This document shows positions 1-8,817 of a DNA stretch of 64,000 nucleotides, piece by piece. Made by a program: the position numbers and the translations under genes. The stretch spans positions 53,638 through 117,637 of the forward strand of contig JAIEMV010000010.1 of NCBI GenBank assembly GCA_019751875.1, in the 5' to 3' direction. Source of the stretch: Hyphomicrobium sp. (GTDB lineage: Bacteria; Pseudomonadota; Alphaproteobacteria; Rhizobiales; Hyphomicrobiaceae). The notes under the pieces were generated by a model. It had not been told where the DNA came from. It worked only from the letters and a program-made list of their open reading frames with translations, and ran no database searches. Position 1 is the first letter of the stretch. Each line of letters begins with the position of its first letter.

Positions 1-1540
1 TCTTCTTGTGCCGGATGACGAGATCCATCGCGGGCACGTCGTCAGACAAATCCAGCCGGCTGGTTGCCAGCACAATGTCGCCCGCCCACTCATCCTTGGC
101 GAGTTGAAGACCCGAGGTAAGGATGTCGAGCAGTTCTTGATCGTCCGAGGGAATCTCCGCCTCGGACGCATTCTGGAAGCGCTCCCACATCTCGCGATAA
201 TCGAGCGCTGCTCCGGTTGCAGGTTTTGTCGACGTGTCACCGTCGCCGAATATATTGCCGAGAACGGATGCGAGGGTGGAGGCCCAGCCGCCGCCGGCCT
301 CTTCTTCGCGGTCCTCGGGTTCGCCGCTTACTTTTTCACGCAACCTCGACTGGGCGTGCTCTAAAAGGCGGCGGGTCGAAAGGCCGCCGAATTCTTCGAA
401 GAACTGTGGTCCAAAGAACTGCGTCGGATCGGGATAGGCGAGCCCTGCCGCCTTTGCCTCAGCTTCATGCTGGAGACGGCGCGCGATGATGAGGCGCGCT
501 TCTTCCGGCGTGCGGCTTTCCAGGAGCGCGACAGGACCCGACTTCTCGATGCGGTCGAGATAGGACTGGGGCAAGGCACCGCGAACCTGACCATAGAAGT
601 CATCGAGGCACGAGATGATGACGATCGCGTTGGTCAGGCGGTTAGCGATCTGGATGAGATCACGCACCGCTTTCTGGAAACGTTCCTCCGCGTCGTCAAA
701 GAAACGCAAATCCTCGACCTGATCGATGGCGAAGACGAGCGCCGACTTCTCGACGGTCCAGATCAGTTTTCCGAGCGAAGTGATGATTTCGAAGGCGCGG
801 TCCTCGCCCGTGTTGGGATCTAGAGCCGCGACGGCCTGTTGTGCGAGCGGCGTCAACTGACGGCCATTGAGATACTGCCGGACTCGCTGATCGATGCGCG
901 GGTCACGGCGCTCCATATAGAGCAATGCGCGGACGATATTGATGTCGAGATCTTCGTTGGCGAGCTTCGGCGCGGCGACGATGTCGTCGGCGAGTTTCAA
1001 GACAAGGCGCGCAAGTTCGTCCTCGTCTAGGGCTGCTTCACGCAGGTGTTCCAAGTCTTTCGCCGGAAGCACGGCGCTGTCGGAGACGAGCTTCGTCGTC
1101 AGGCGCGTCAGGCCGCTCTCGCCGGGCGTGTCGGGATCATAGGACTTCTCGAGCGAATGAACGAGCCGGCGCAGGAAATAGTCGGCGTAATTGGAGATGT
1201 CAGGCGTCATCTGCGCATAGCCGAAGTAGGCTGCGCCCGTTCGGTGGGACGACGTGCGGAGTGCGCGCAGAAGATGCGTCTTCCCGGCGCCAGACTGTCC
1301 ATGGAACAGCAGAATGCGGGCCTGATTGGCGCCACCCTTGCCCGACGCGACAGACCGCAGTGTTTCGGCAAATTTCAATCGCGCTTTCGAGTGGACCTCG
1401 CCCACGTCAACGGGATCCGCGCGCCAGATATCGTCTTCCCACGTGATCGAATGCTCGAAGGCGTGGGCCAAATCATCAGCGGCCCAATCTTTCGGTGCTT
1501 CGTTCACGGTGCTGTTCGCGATCAAACCCATACCACCCAT
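1..1540 (-). CDS. P-loop ATPase, partial (runs off the left edge)
   Basis: This gene is missing from the ORF track because it has no stop inside the window; I read it from the reverse complement. The product opens MGGMGLIANS (ATG at 1540; an in-frame ATG at 1531 has a better-spaced GAGGG) and stays open for about 510 residues to base 1. A Walker A motif GQSGAGKTH lies near residue 80, and a Walker B-like ALVFAIDQVEDL near residue 275. The segment VIIISCLDDFYGQVR follows and could carry a sensor-type residue. The layout resembles AAA+/STAND-type ATPases. It sits about 30 bases downstream of the 380-residue gene at 1572-2714 on the same strand, so the two are probably co-transcribed. Function unknown. 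ATP binding is well supported; a role in DNA conflict or defence would be a guess from this gene style. Confidence 0.75.
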   Translation of the reverse strand, partial: MGGMGLIANSTVNEAPKDWAADDLAHAFEHSITWEDDIWRADPVDVGEVHSKARLKFAETLRSVASGKGGANQARILLFHGQSGAGKTHLLRALRTSSHRTGAAYFGYAQMTPDISNYADYFLRRLVHSLEKSYDPDTPGESGLTRLTTKLVSDSAVLPAKDLEHLREAALDEDELARLVLKLADDIVAAPKLANEDLDINIVRALLYMERRDPRIDQRVRQYLNGRQLTPLAQQAVAALDPNTGEDRAFEIITSLGKLIWTVEKSALVFAIDQVEDLRFFDDAEERFQKAVRDLIQIANRLTNAIVIISCLDDFYGQVRGALPQSYLDRIEKSGPVALLESRTPEEARLIIARRLQHEAEAKAAGLAYPDPTQFFGPQFFEEFGGLSTRRLLEHAQSRLREKVSGEPEDREEEAGGGWASTLASVLGNIFGDGDTSTKPATGAALDYREMWERFQNASEAEIPSDDQELLDILTSGLQLAKDEWAGDIVLATSRLDLSDDVPAMDLVIRHKK

Positions 1541-1571
1541 ACCCTCAGCGCTCTTCCGAGAACAGAAGCGC

Positions 1572-2714
1572 TCATTCCTCAATGCGGACGTAATGCCAGA
1601 CCGTATTGCGGTCAGGCGTTGCGGACCGCTCGATATCGGCGCGCAAATCTTTGCTTCTCAGGTCTGCGTTTGCGAGCGCCAGCGCACCGCGCCGATGCGC
1701 TTCGATGAGCATGCTTTTGAACTCGATCTCGGATAGAGCCCAAATCTCGTGCTCGACGCGAATCGCTTCCCAGACCCTCGATATAAAAGCTTTTGGCGGC
1801 CAACCGTGCGCTGACTTCGCAGCCGCGCGTTTGACGGCCGCAGAGAAATCTTCAAGGCCCGGACGCGGGGGCGGTCCGCTGGCGGGCTTGCGGTCGTTAG
1901 CCACCCGATCAACGAGGCGCGGCGCCTGGATCGGTTCCGCAGGTGCAGGCCTTGCCGCTCGCTTTTCGGATCGGGGGTGCGCATCGAGCAGTTGGGTCAT
2001 CATGCGGCGCAAAAGGGTCAGACGCACAACGTCGGGATCAGTTTGAGCCGAGCCAACGGCATCGGCAGCCAATTGCGCGATAAGCTTTGCGTCTGTTGCA
2101 AAATCGCGTGGCGAAGCGGCCAGTTGTCCAGCGAGCGTGCGGGCCGCTTTCGAAGGCAGACCGGCGCCTTTGGCGAAGCCGGCCTTGATTTTGTTCCCGA
2201 AAGCGCGCTCGAGCGCGACAAGGGCCAATTGCGCGCGCAGCTTGGCGTCGGGGATGTTTTTCTTGCCTTTCAGACCGTAGGTGGTCTGCAGGATTGCCGT
2301 TCGAAGTCCTTCCGGTCGCGCGAGCGACTTCTTGCGCGACGCTGGTTCGCCGCCGAGGCCAAGCGCTTTGGCGACGAGCGCCATGTCACGGACCTGATTC
2401 CAGTCCGCCAGCGGCAATGTTCCGGCTTCAGTAAAACTGTTTGCCAGTTCCGTACCCGACTCGGTTGCCGAAATCCGGCCGCGAGTCTCGATAGCAAATT
2501 CCTGCTGGATGAGGGCCGCAACGCCAGCATCGACAGCGGCGCGCACTTCAGCGGGTGAGAGCTTGTGTTGGATGAGTGCGCCGGAATCGCGCGCCAGATC
2601 ACTGCGTGTGGCTCCGCCTTCGCACGCGATGCGCGCGAGGAGCAGGGTCTCTACAGGTCCGACAACGGCATCGCGGGCGGAATCAATCACCGCCTCGCCG
2701 GCACGTGCAGGCAT
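1572..2714 (-). CDS. Hypothetical protein, partner of the ATPase
   Basis: This 380-residue protein is not recognised. I chose the ATG at 2714 (MPARAGEAVIDS) over 2732 because GGAGG lies 8 bases upstream. The N-terminal ~100 residues are helical and end in a short basic and acidic pattern like a winged-helix fold. The middle (about 130-230) is Ala/Leu/Lys-rich. A Pro/Ala-rich linker around 260-290 leads to a compact C-terminal module with the motif LSEIEFKSMLIEAHRRGAL and an ending NTVWHYVRIEE. I see no catalytic motif. It is the first gene of a two-gene (or longer) unit with the ATPase, which suggests an adaptor or substrate-recognition role. That role is inference only. Confidence 0.65.
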   Translation of the reverse strand: MPARAGEAVIDSARDAVVGPVETLLLARIACEGGATRSDLARDSGALIQHKLSPAEVRAAVDAGVAALIQQEFAIETRGRISATESGTELANSFTEAGTLPLADWNQVRDMALVAKALGLGGEPASRKKSLARPEGLRTAILQTTYGLKGKKNIPDAKLRAQLALVALERAFGNKIKAGFAKGAGLPSKAARTLAGQLAASPRDFATDAKLIAQLAADAVGSAQTDPDVVRLTLLRRMMTQLLDAHPRSEKRAARPAPAEPIQAPRLVDRVANDRKPASGPPPRPGLEDFSAAVKRAAAKSAHGWPPKAFISRVWEAIRVEHEIWALSEIEFKSMLIEAHRRGALALANADLRSKDLRADIERSATPDRNTVWHYVRIEE

Positions 2715-3128
2715 GGGTTGGGCCTCCCTCATGCTGTCCGGACGCGCGAATCACCGGCCATTGGTCGAAAACACTGCGAGAGAAATGATGCGGTTGGAAG
2801 GGGCGGGGGCCGCTCGCGGTCGCCGGACCTGCAGACCTGAGTCCATCTGGACACGGTTTTGAACTCAAGTTGCAGATGAATCATGGAAAAATGCTCGACG
2901 GCGATCTGAAGTTCGCCCAGCCACCGCCAAATTCGGAACACCATCGCAAGCCAAAATTTTACCCAGGTGGCGAGGGGCGGGTCGCGCCAGGATGTGCGGA
3001 ACGAAGACAGGAGCCGTCGTCAGGTATTCGGCGCAGGCTTCGGGCTCTGTTTACTATTAACGGGCAGTTAACGGGTCTCTGCGATGGTTGGACGGCGTAC
3101 CGCGCGTCAATTGGCGGGAGTTAGGATC
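2715..3128. other. Intergenic region between divergent genes
   Basis: About 410 bases separate the minus-strand ATPase unit from the plus-strand lipoprotein gene, so both promoters should lie here. The ORF calls inside (for example 2870-3124) have no family resemblance and no good ribosome binding site. An AT-rich patch TTACTATTAACGGGCAGTTAA lies about 75 bases upstream of the lipoprotein start. No terminator or RNA gene is evident. Confidence 0.4.
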
Positions 3129-3779
3129 ATGTTTCGCGTCACGATCGCGGCCATTGCCGCCATCGGTTTAACCGCCTGCAGCCTCAACAGCGGGTCGATA
3201 TCGTCTGGCTTTGCCGAGGATCAAACCGCAGCCGTCTCCAAACGGCCCACGCCGAGCGTCGCGCTCGGTGGTGAGCCTGCAGCAAACCGACCCATACAGG
3301 TTGCTCGTCTCGACGACAAAGCCCCGCGCGGGACCTATGAGAACGCCACGAAAGGGATGCTTTCCGACCGGGACTATTCGGCGACAGCGCTGGACCCGGC
3401 AAAGGCGCGCGACATCATCAATCAATATCGCCGCGACAACAAATTAAAGCCGCTGAAGCTCAACGCGGAACTGACGGAAGCGGCAAAAGCGCACTCGCGG
3501 GATCTGTCCAAGTGGGATCGCATTTCCCACTATGGCTCGGATGGCTCCAACCCGTGGGACCGCGTGAAGCGTACTGGCTACAAGGCTCGGCTGGCGGCCG
3601 AAAATGTTGGTACGGGTCAAATAGATTTTGAAGAAGTGATGCGCGGTTGGAAGGCCAGCCCAGGCCACAACAAAAACCTCCTGTTGGCCGATGCATCGGA
3701 GATGGGGCTTGCGCTGGTGCAGGATCCCAAAACAGAATTCAAATCTTTCTGGACGCTGGTCGTCGCGTCACCGATGTGA
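3129..3779 (+). CDS. CAP (SCP-like) domain lipoprotein
   Basis: The ORF track starts at 3084, but the ATG at 3129 is preferred: it gives MFRVTIAAIAAIGLTACS, a lipoprotein signal with lipobox LTAC, and has GGGAG about 8 bases upstream. The mature protein (about 216 residues in total) has a ~70-residue low-complexity linker. A CAP/SCP/PR-1 domain follows from about residue 80, shown by LNAELTEAAKAHSRDL, AENVGTG and the motif WKASPGHNKNLL, with the typical His residues. Bacterial CAP proteins are extracytoplasmic and often envelope-linked; their biochemical activity is poorly defined. It is transcribed alone, convergent with the small gene at 3911-4144. Confidence 0.85.
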   Translation: MFRVTIAAIAAIGLTACSLNSGSISSGFAEDQTAAVSKRPTPSVALGGEPAANRPIQVARLDDKAPRGTYENATKGMLSDRDYSATALDPAKARDIINQYRRDNKLKPLKLNAELTEAAKAHSRDLSKWDRISHYGSDGSNPWDRVKRTGYKARLAAENVGTGQIDFEEVMRGWKASPGHNKNLLLADASEMGLALVQDPKTEFKSFWTLVVASPM

Positions 3780-3910
3780 TGCACGACGGGTCGGATTTGG
3801 GCGTGATGCAGCGGCAGCGTCGCGGTGCGAGCGGGCGCTTTTTGCCGGGGGCTCACGGTTAGGGAGGAAAAGCCCTCTGTTCAAACTGGCCCGGGATCGA
3901 TCAAGGCCAG

Positions 3911-4144
3911 TCAAAAGGCGTCGGCCTGCTCGATACGTTGGACCGCCCGCTGGCGGACGATTTCGGCCACGCCCGCCCAGGCCCAGGAGCGGCCGGTGTC
4001 ACCATGCTGGCTGTGATAGATGGCGAAGAAGTCGGCCACGTCGGCGGCGAGCCAGCCGTGGCGACCTTCCAGGACGGCGGCCATGAATTCAACGTCGCGA
4101 GGGGTTGGGGTGGGATCCTCTTCAGGGTGCCATCCGGTCGGCAT
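3911..4144 (-). CDS. Hypothetical 77-residue protein
   Basis: The proposed start is the ATG at 4144 (MPTGWHPEEDPTPT), preceded by a purine-rich AAGAGAGAC about 8 bases upstream. The longer ORF to 4222 lacks a convincing ribosome site. The protein is acidic and Trp-rich, with no signal peptide or membrane segment. It has the compositional look of a real alphaproteobacterial small protein (regular pattern DVEFMAAVLEGRHGWLAADVADFF). I do not recognise the family. It lies between the CAP lipoprotein and the carboxypeptidase gene. Confidence 0.6.
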   Translation of the reverse strand: MPTGWHPEEDPTPTPRDVEFMAAVLEGRHGWLAADVADFFAIYHSQHGDTGRSWAWAGVAEIVRQRAVQRIEQADAF

Positions 4145-4256
4145 GCGGATCGTCTCTCTTGGCTGTTTTCTCTGTGGGCGACAGAGAGCAAGAAAAAAGC
4201 CAAATTCACGCGGGCCGATCACTCAAGACAAATCTACAATAGTATCAATGGTTTCG

Positions 4257-5402
4257 TTAGGGTGCTGCGGACGCGGATCCGGGCAAGGCAGGTGCTTTTT
4301 TAACCGGTGCTGACGCTTCCGGTGTGCCAGCTGCGGACGGCTTTTTTGTCGCCGGTGTCCCAGATGGAGGAGCGCCCATGTTTGCGCCGGGTTTGGCACC
4401 GCCCAGTGCGCTCTTCTCTGCGGCTGACTTCTTGGCCTTTTCACGCTTGGCCTTGGCGGCCTTGATGCGCTCGCGACGGGCCTCGACGGCGGGGTTGCGC
4501 TTGCCGTTGCCGCAATCCCACGACTGGATCGTGGAGCGTACGCTGATTGGCCCGCGCGCGTCGGGCGGCACGGGAAGATTGTCGATGGTCGCCTGATTGA
4601 AGATCTGCTTCCAGCCGAGTTGCTGGAACCCATGCTCAAGCAAGCTCGCGGCGCGGATGTTGCGTTCGCCGCCGGAAGGCTCGCCCAGGACCACCGCCAT
4701 CAGCCGACGGCCGTCACGCGTCGCGCTGGCGACCACGTTAAAGCCGCTGTCGCAGATGAAGCCGGTTTTCAAACCGTCGGCGCCCTCGAACGTCTTGAGA
4801 AGGGCGTTGTGGGAGGACAGGCGGATTTTACCAATCCGCATCTGCGTCATTGCCCAGTACGTCGAATATTCGGGAAACTCGGCGGATACGGCACGGGCCA
4901 GTTTCGCCAGATCTCGGGCGGTGGTGACCTGACCGAATGCCGGCAGCCCGTTTGGATTAGAGAACTGTGTTCGGGTCATGCCGAGTTCGCGCGCGGTCGC
5001 GTTCATGTCGGCGACGAACTGAAGCTCGGAACCGGAGATCTTCTCAGCCAGCATGACGGCAACGTCGTTGGCGGACTTAACGATGAGCGCCTGAAGGGCC
5101 AGTTCAACCGTGAGTTCACCGCCGACAGGAAGACCGATTTTGGACGGAGGCTGCTGATTGGCGAGTTCGGTGCAGATGACCTTATCGTCGAGGCGGATTT
5201 TTCCAGCTTTGATGGCTTTAAAGGCCAGATAGGCGGTCATGATCTTGGTCAGCGACGCGGGGTGCCACTGGTCGTCCATTTCCTCCGCATAAAGGATCTT
5301 GCCGTCTGAGGCGTCGAACAGGAGCGCAGGGCCGGCATGAGCGGGGCGCGCGACGCCGAACGTCGCGAGTAGAAGGGCAGCGAGTGTGGACGATACGCGC
5401 AT
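4257..5402 (-). CDS. D-alanyl-D-alanine carboxypeptidase (PBP5/6 type)
   Basis: This serine penicillin-binding protein trims the terminal D-Ala from peptidoglycan pentapeptides in the periplasm. All three active-site motifs are visible: SLTK (in HPASLTKIMTAYL), SAND (in VKSANDVAVMLAE) and KTG (in DGLKTGF). The ORF track extends it to 5651, but that extension reads through a tRNA gene. The true start is the ATG at 5402 (MRVSSTLAALLLATFG), with GGAGG 6 bases upstream and a signal peptide ending near PAHA. After the catalytic and C-terminal domains, a Lys/Ala/Pro-rich tail of about 80 residues is added. This is longer than classic DacA and may be a wall-proximal linker. Confidence 0.93.
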   Translation of the reverse strand: MRVSSTLAALLLATFGVARPAHAGPALLFDASDGKILYAEEMDDQWHPASLTKIMTAYLAFKAIKAGKIRLDDKVICTELANQQPPSKIGLPVGGELTVELALQALIVKSANDVAVMLAEKISGSELQFVADMNATARELGMTRTQFSNPNGLPAFGQVTTARDLAKLARAVSAEFPEYSTYWAMTQMRIGKIRLSSHNALLKTFEGADGLKTGFICDSGFNVVASATRDGRRLMAVVLGEPSGGERNIRAASLLEHGFQQLGWKQIFNQATIDNLPVPPDARGPISVRSTIQSWDCGNGKRNPAVEARRERIKAAKAKREKAKKSAAEKSALGGAKPGANMGAPPSGTPATKKPSAAGTPEASAPVKKAPALPGSASAAP

Positions 5403-5528
5403 CAGGTCCTCCGCGGAGACCTCCGGTACCACGATCCGGGAAAGCACCGCAACGTGAGGGGTTGTACGGGGTGAACGGGGCCGAGGGCTGTCGCGATTGG
5501 GCCGCAGGTCGGGTACGCCGTGAGTGCG

Positions 5529-5614
5529 TGGTGCCTCAGGAGGGACTCGAACCCCCACACCCTTGCGGATAGCAGATTTTGAGTCTGCCGCGTCTACCGT
5601 TCCGCCACTGAGGC
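5529..5614 (-). tRNA. tRNA-Leu (anticodon CAA)
   Basis: The reverse complement begins GCCTCAGTGGCGGAACGG and folds as a class II tRNA. The acceptor stem is GCCTCAG paired with CTGAGGC. The anticodon stem GCAGA/TCTGC carries the loop CTCAAAA, giving anticodon CAA. A variable arm and a T arm GGGGGTTCGAGTCCCTC follow, then discriminator A and an encoded CCA. It reads TTG codons. The translated shadow of this tRNA produced the spurious N-terminal extension of the neighbouring carboxypeptidase ORF. Confidence 0.97.
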
Positions 5615-5690
5615 TTTTCGCTGGCCCCGTTCGGGCTTGCGAGCGGCGCACTTAACCGCACAGGGTTGTGACCGTCAACGACAGCCAGGA

Positions 5691-6041
5691 TTATTTCCAG
5701 CTGAAGGTTGTGCGCCCGGACCAATGGACGTGCTCGACGATGGCGACGTGCTTACCGACTTCTGGGTGCGTGGTCTTCATCACCAGAACCCGGGCGTGGC
5801 GCCCATCATCCAGCTTCACGTCCACGTTGAGGCCGTTCTGAATGGCCTGCGTGGAGCCGCCCTGGATGGGCAACACGCTTTCGACGACGCCGGCCACTTC
5901 GCGCTTCTCGACATGAGCATCAAGGTCCGTGAACCAGGCGAGCGCCGCGACGACGACGAGGCCGCCGGCGGCATAAGCGCCGCGCTTGATCCACTGTTTG
6001 CGGACTTCGCGCTCGAACTTGAGGCGGGTTTCTTCGCGCAT
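5691..6041 (-). CDS. Small membrane-anchored hypothetical protein
   Basis: This 116-residue protein starts at the ATG at 6041 (MREETRLKFEREVRK), with GGAG about 10 bases upstream, overlapping the end region of the meaA transcript by proximity (meaA stops at 6056). It has a basic amphipathic N-terminus, one transmembrane helix (about residues 21-36, AAGGLVVVAALAWF) and a soluble C-terminal domain of about 80 residues predicted to be beta-rich. The 15-base spacing makes it part of the meaA operon. The family is not recognised and the role is unknown. Confidence 0.75.
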   Translation of the reverse strand: MREETRLKFEREVRKQWIKRGAYAAGGLVVVAALAWFTDLDAHVEKREVAGVVESVLPIQGGSTQAIQNGLNVDVKLDDGRHARVLVMKTTHPEVGKHVAIVEHVHWSGRTTFSWK

Positions 6042-6055
6042 GCTTCGTGCTCTCC

Positions 6056-8059
6056 TCAAGCCGCCTTGGCGTGGGTGTCCACAAGACGGACGATATCGGC
6101 CATGATGTCGTTCAGCTGGAAGTCCTTCGGCGTGTACACAGCGGCGACGCCGAACGCTCTCAAGGTCTTCTCGTCTTCCGGCGGAATGATGCCGCCGACG
6201 ATGAGCGGGACATCACCGAGACCATCCTTGCGCATGCGTTCGATGACTTCCTTCACCAGCGGCACGTGGCTGCCGGACAAAATCGACAGGCCGACGACGT
6301 GGACGGCTTCGTCGCCCGCCGCGCGGACAATCTGAGCGGGCGTCAGACGGATCCCCTCGTAGACGACTTCCATACCGACGTCGCGGGCCCGCACAGCAAT
6401 CTGCTCGGCGCCGTTGGAGTGGCCATCGAGGCCGGGCTTGCCGACCAGGAATTTGATTCGGCGGCCGAGTTTTGCGGACACGGCATCGACCGACGCGCGG
6501 ACGGAATCCAGGCCGGCGCCGTCGCGTTGGGCCGCGGCCTGGGCGACGCCCGTTGGCGCGCGGTATTCACCAAAGATCCGGCGCAGCGCCATCCCCCATT
6601 CGCCTGTCGTGACGCCGGCTTTCGCGGCGGCAATCGACGGCTCCATAATGTTGCGGCCTTCCTTGGCCGCGCGCTCGACTTCGGCCAAAGCAGCGGCGGC
6701 GGCGGTATTGTCCCTGCTCGCCTTCCAAGCCTTCAGTTTTTCGACCTGTTCGGCCTCAACGGCGGGATCAACGACCATGATCGAGCCGTCGCCGGTGGTG
6801 AGCGGCGATGGTTCCGTTTCAATCCATTTGTTGACGCCGACGACGATCTGCTCGCCGGTTTCGATGCCGGAAAAGCGGTTGGTGCCGCTCTCGACAAGAC
6901 GCCGTTTCATGTAATCTATGGCGGAGACCGCGCCGCCCATGGCTTCGATCGTCCTGAGTTCGGACTTGGCCTGTTCCTTCAGCTCATCGACCTTGCGCTT
7001 GATCTCGGTTGAGCCATCAAAGATGTCGCCGTATTCCAGAAGGTCGGTTTCGTAGGCCAGTATCTGCTGCATGCGCAGCGACCACTGTTGATCCCACGGG
7101 CGCGGCAAGCCCAGCGCTTCGTTCCAGGCGGGCAGCTGTACGGCGCGCGCGCGGGCGTTCTTCGACAGCGTGACGGCCAGCATTTCGAGGAGAATGCGGT
7201 AGACGTTGTTTTCGGGCTGCGGCTCGGTCAGGCCGAGCGAGTTCACCTGCACGCCGTAGCGGAAGTAGCGGTTCTTGGCGTCGGTGACGCCGTAACGTTC
7301 GCGTGTGATCTCGTCCCAAAGCTCTGTGAATGCGCGCATCTTGCACATCTCGGTAATGAAGCGCATGCCAGCGTTGACGAAGAACGATACGCGGCCGACG
7401 ACGTTGCCGAATTCGGCGGCGGGGACTTCGCCCGATGCTTTCACCGTGTCGAGAACGGCTAGCGCCGTAGCAAGTGCGAAGGCCAGTTCCTGAACCGGCG
7501 TCGCGCCTGCTTCCTGCAGGTGATAGGAGCAGACGTTCGTCGGATTCCACTTGGGAACTTCCCTGGTGGAGAAGACGATGGTGTCCTTGATCAGTCGCAG
7601 CGAGGGCTCGGGTGGGAAGACGTAGGTGCCGCGCGAGAGGTATTCCTTGATGATGTCGTTCTGAATGGTGCCAGTCAGCTTCTGGCGCGAAGCGCCGGTC
7701 TCGTCGGCCACAGCAACGTAGAGCGACAGGAGCCAAGCAGCTGTCGCGTTGATCGTCATCGACGTGTTCATCTGATCGAGGGGGATACCACCCAGGAGCG
7801 TGCGCATGTCGCCCAGGTGCGAGACGGGCACGCCAACCTTCCCGACCTCGCCGCGCGCCAGTTCATGGTCGCTGTCGTATCCAGTCTGGGTCGGGAGGTC
7901 GAAGGCGATGGACAGGCCGGTTTGGCCTTTGGAGAGGTTTTTCTTGTAGAGTTCGTTGGACTTGGCTGCGGTCGAATGACCGGCATAGGTGCGGAAGAGC
8001 CAGGGCTTGTCGCGCCCGCCCGACTGCCCAGCCGTCTTCGTCGTGTCCTTGTCAGCCAT
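6056..8059 (-). CDS. meaA: Ethylmalonyl-CoA mutase (B12-dependent)
   Basis: This enzyme (also called Ecm) converts (2R)-ethylmalonyl-CoA to methylsuccinyl-CoA in the ethylmalonyl-CoA pathway, using adenosylcobalamin in the cytoplasm. The 667-residue length is typical of the single-chain enzyme. The TIM-barrel mutase domain covers about 20-510, with LSIAFDLPTQTGYDSDH and MNTSMTINATA. The cobalamin-binding domain lies at 530-667, with the base-off motif DGHSNG near residues 545-550 and GLSILSGSH. Two other enzymes of the same pathway (ccr, mcd) lie within 4 kb, which supports ethylmalonyl- rather than methylmalonyl-CoA specificity. The ATG at 8059 is preceded by GGGA. Confidence 0.95.
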   Translation of the reverse strand: MADKDTTKTAGQSGGRDKPWLFRTYAGHSTAAKSNELYKKNLSKGQTGLSIAFDLPTQTGYDSDHELARGEVGKVGVPVSHLGDMRTLLGGIPLDQMNTSMTINATAAWLLSLYVAVADETGASRQKLTGTIQNDIIKEYLSRGTYVFPPEPSLRLIKDTIVFSTREVPKWNPTNVCSYHLQEAGATPVQELAFALATALAVLDTVKASGEVPAAEFGNVVGRVSFFVNAGMRFITEMCKMRAFTELWDEITRERYGVTDAKNRYFRYGVQVNSLGLTEPQPENNVYRILLEMLAVTLSKNARARAVQLPAWNEALGLPRPWDQQWSLRMQQILAYETDLLEYGDIFDGSTEIKRKVDELKEQAKSELRTIEAMGGAVSAIDYMKRRLVESGTNRFSGIETGEQIVVGVNKWIETEPSPLTTGDGSIMVVDPAVEAEQVEKLKAWKASRDNTAAAAALAEVERAAKEGRNIMEPSIAAAKAGVTTGEWGMALRRIFGEYRAPTGVAQAAAQRDGAGLDSVRASVDAVSAKLGRRIKFLVGKPGLDGHSNGAEQIAVRARDVGMEVVYEGIRLTPAQIVRAAGDEAVHVVGLSILSGSHVPLVKEVIERMRKDGLGDVPLIVGGIIPPEDEKTLRAFGVAAVYTPKDFQLNDIMADIVRLVDTHAKAA

Positions 8060-8215
8060 GGTTGATCCCGCAATGTGTTGTGCTGCGCGCTCGAGCGCCG
8101 TTGTTTAAACTATCCGCGGGACTTGGCAACGCAAAGCACCCTGCTGTCGCAACTCGTTAGAGCGATGCGGGGCCGCCGCCGGGTGTTCTTATCAGACGCC
8201 GGACCGGCGAGGTGG

Positions 8216-8563
8216 TCAGGAGCGGGTTTCCATCGTGAGCGGCCGCCGCAGGTCCTTGATCCAGTGGATGGCGAGCATGACCAGAAGGGTCGCGACAAAG
8301 CCCACGATGATGCCAATCACGCTCAACATGATGGCATTGATTTCCTTCCCCGAGGCCAACGTAAACATTGCGATGCGGGCGACATAGAGCGCCCCCATGC
8401 CACCGAGGACCATTCCGGGAATGAAAAGGGCCGTGAAGGACTTGGAATCCACGCTGATCTGCAGGATCAGGGTCGCCCAACCAACCATGATCAGGAGGAT
8501 GGTCCACGATTCGGTGTCTAACCGAGTAAAATCTCGGGCAAATTCGGAGAACAGCTCGAGCAT
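8216..8563 (-). CDS. Small integral membrane protein
   Basis: This 115-residue protein has three likely transmembrane helices: about residues 19-36 (SWTILLIMVGWATLILQI), 44-66 (FTALFIPGMVLGGMGALYVAR) and 77-102 (AIMLSVIGIIVGFVATLLVML). The ATG at 8563 has GAGG about 7 bases upstream. It lies 156 bases upstream of meaA on the same strand, so it may lead that operon. It is divergent from ccr. Family not recognised; no catalytic motif seen. Confidence 0.72.
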   Translation of the reverse strand: MLELFSEFARDFTRLDTESWTILLIMVGWATLILQISVDSKSFTALFIPGMVLGGMGALYVARIAMFTLASGKEINAIMLSVIGIIVGFVATLLVMLAIHWIKDLRRPLTMETRS

Positions 8564-8817
8564 CGATGGCCTCGGTCATCCCGTCCGACCGCCCACGTTG
8601 GATAAGTCGCCGCAGGCGCTTGGGTCAGCGAACTGTTCAATGTTAATCGATCGGCCTTAACATGACGTTTACGGGGTGATCCGCACGGCCAAACAAGCCC
8701 TTTATTGCGCCGCGAAAAAGTGCTTGAAACAAGCCCGTCATAAAAAGAAGCAATGGCCGGGCCTCGGCGAGGTACCGGCTTGTAAACATTCGGCGACGGT
8801 CAAGGAGAGACGGGAGC

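Noticed and set aside
2870-3124. 84-residue plus ORF upstream of the CAP lipoprotein
   Set aside because: No recognisable features and no ribosome site; it overlaps the likely promoter region.
5403-5651. N-terminal extension of the carboxypeptidase ORF
   Set aside because: It is the translation of tRNA-Leu and its flank (ADSKSAIRKGVGVRVP); a signal peptide and ribosome site mark the true start at 5402.
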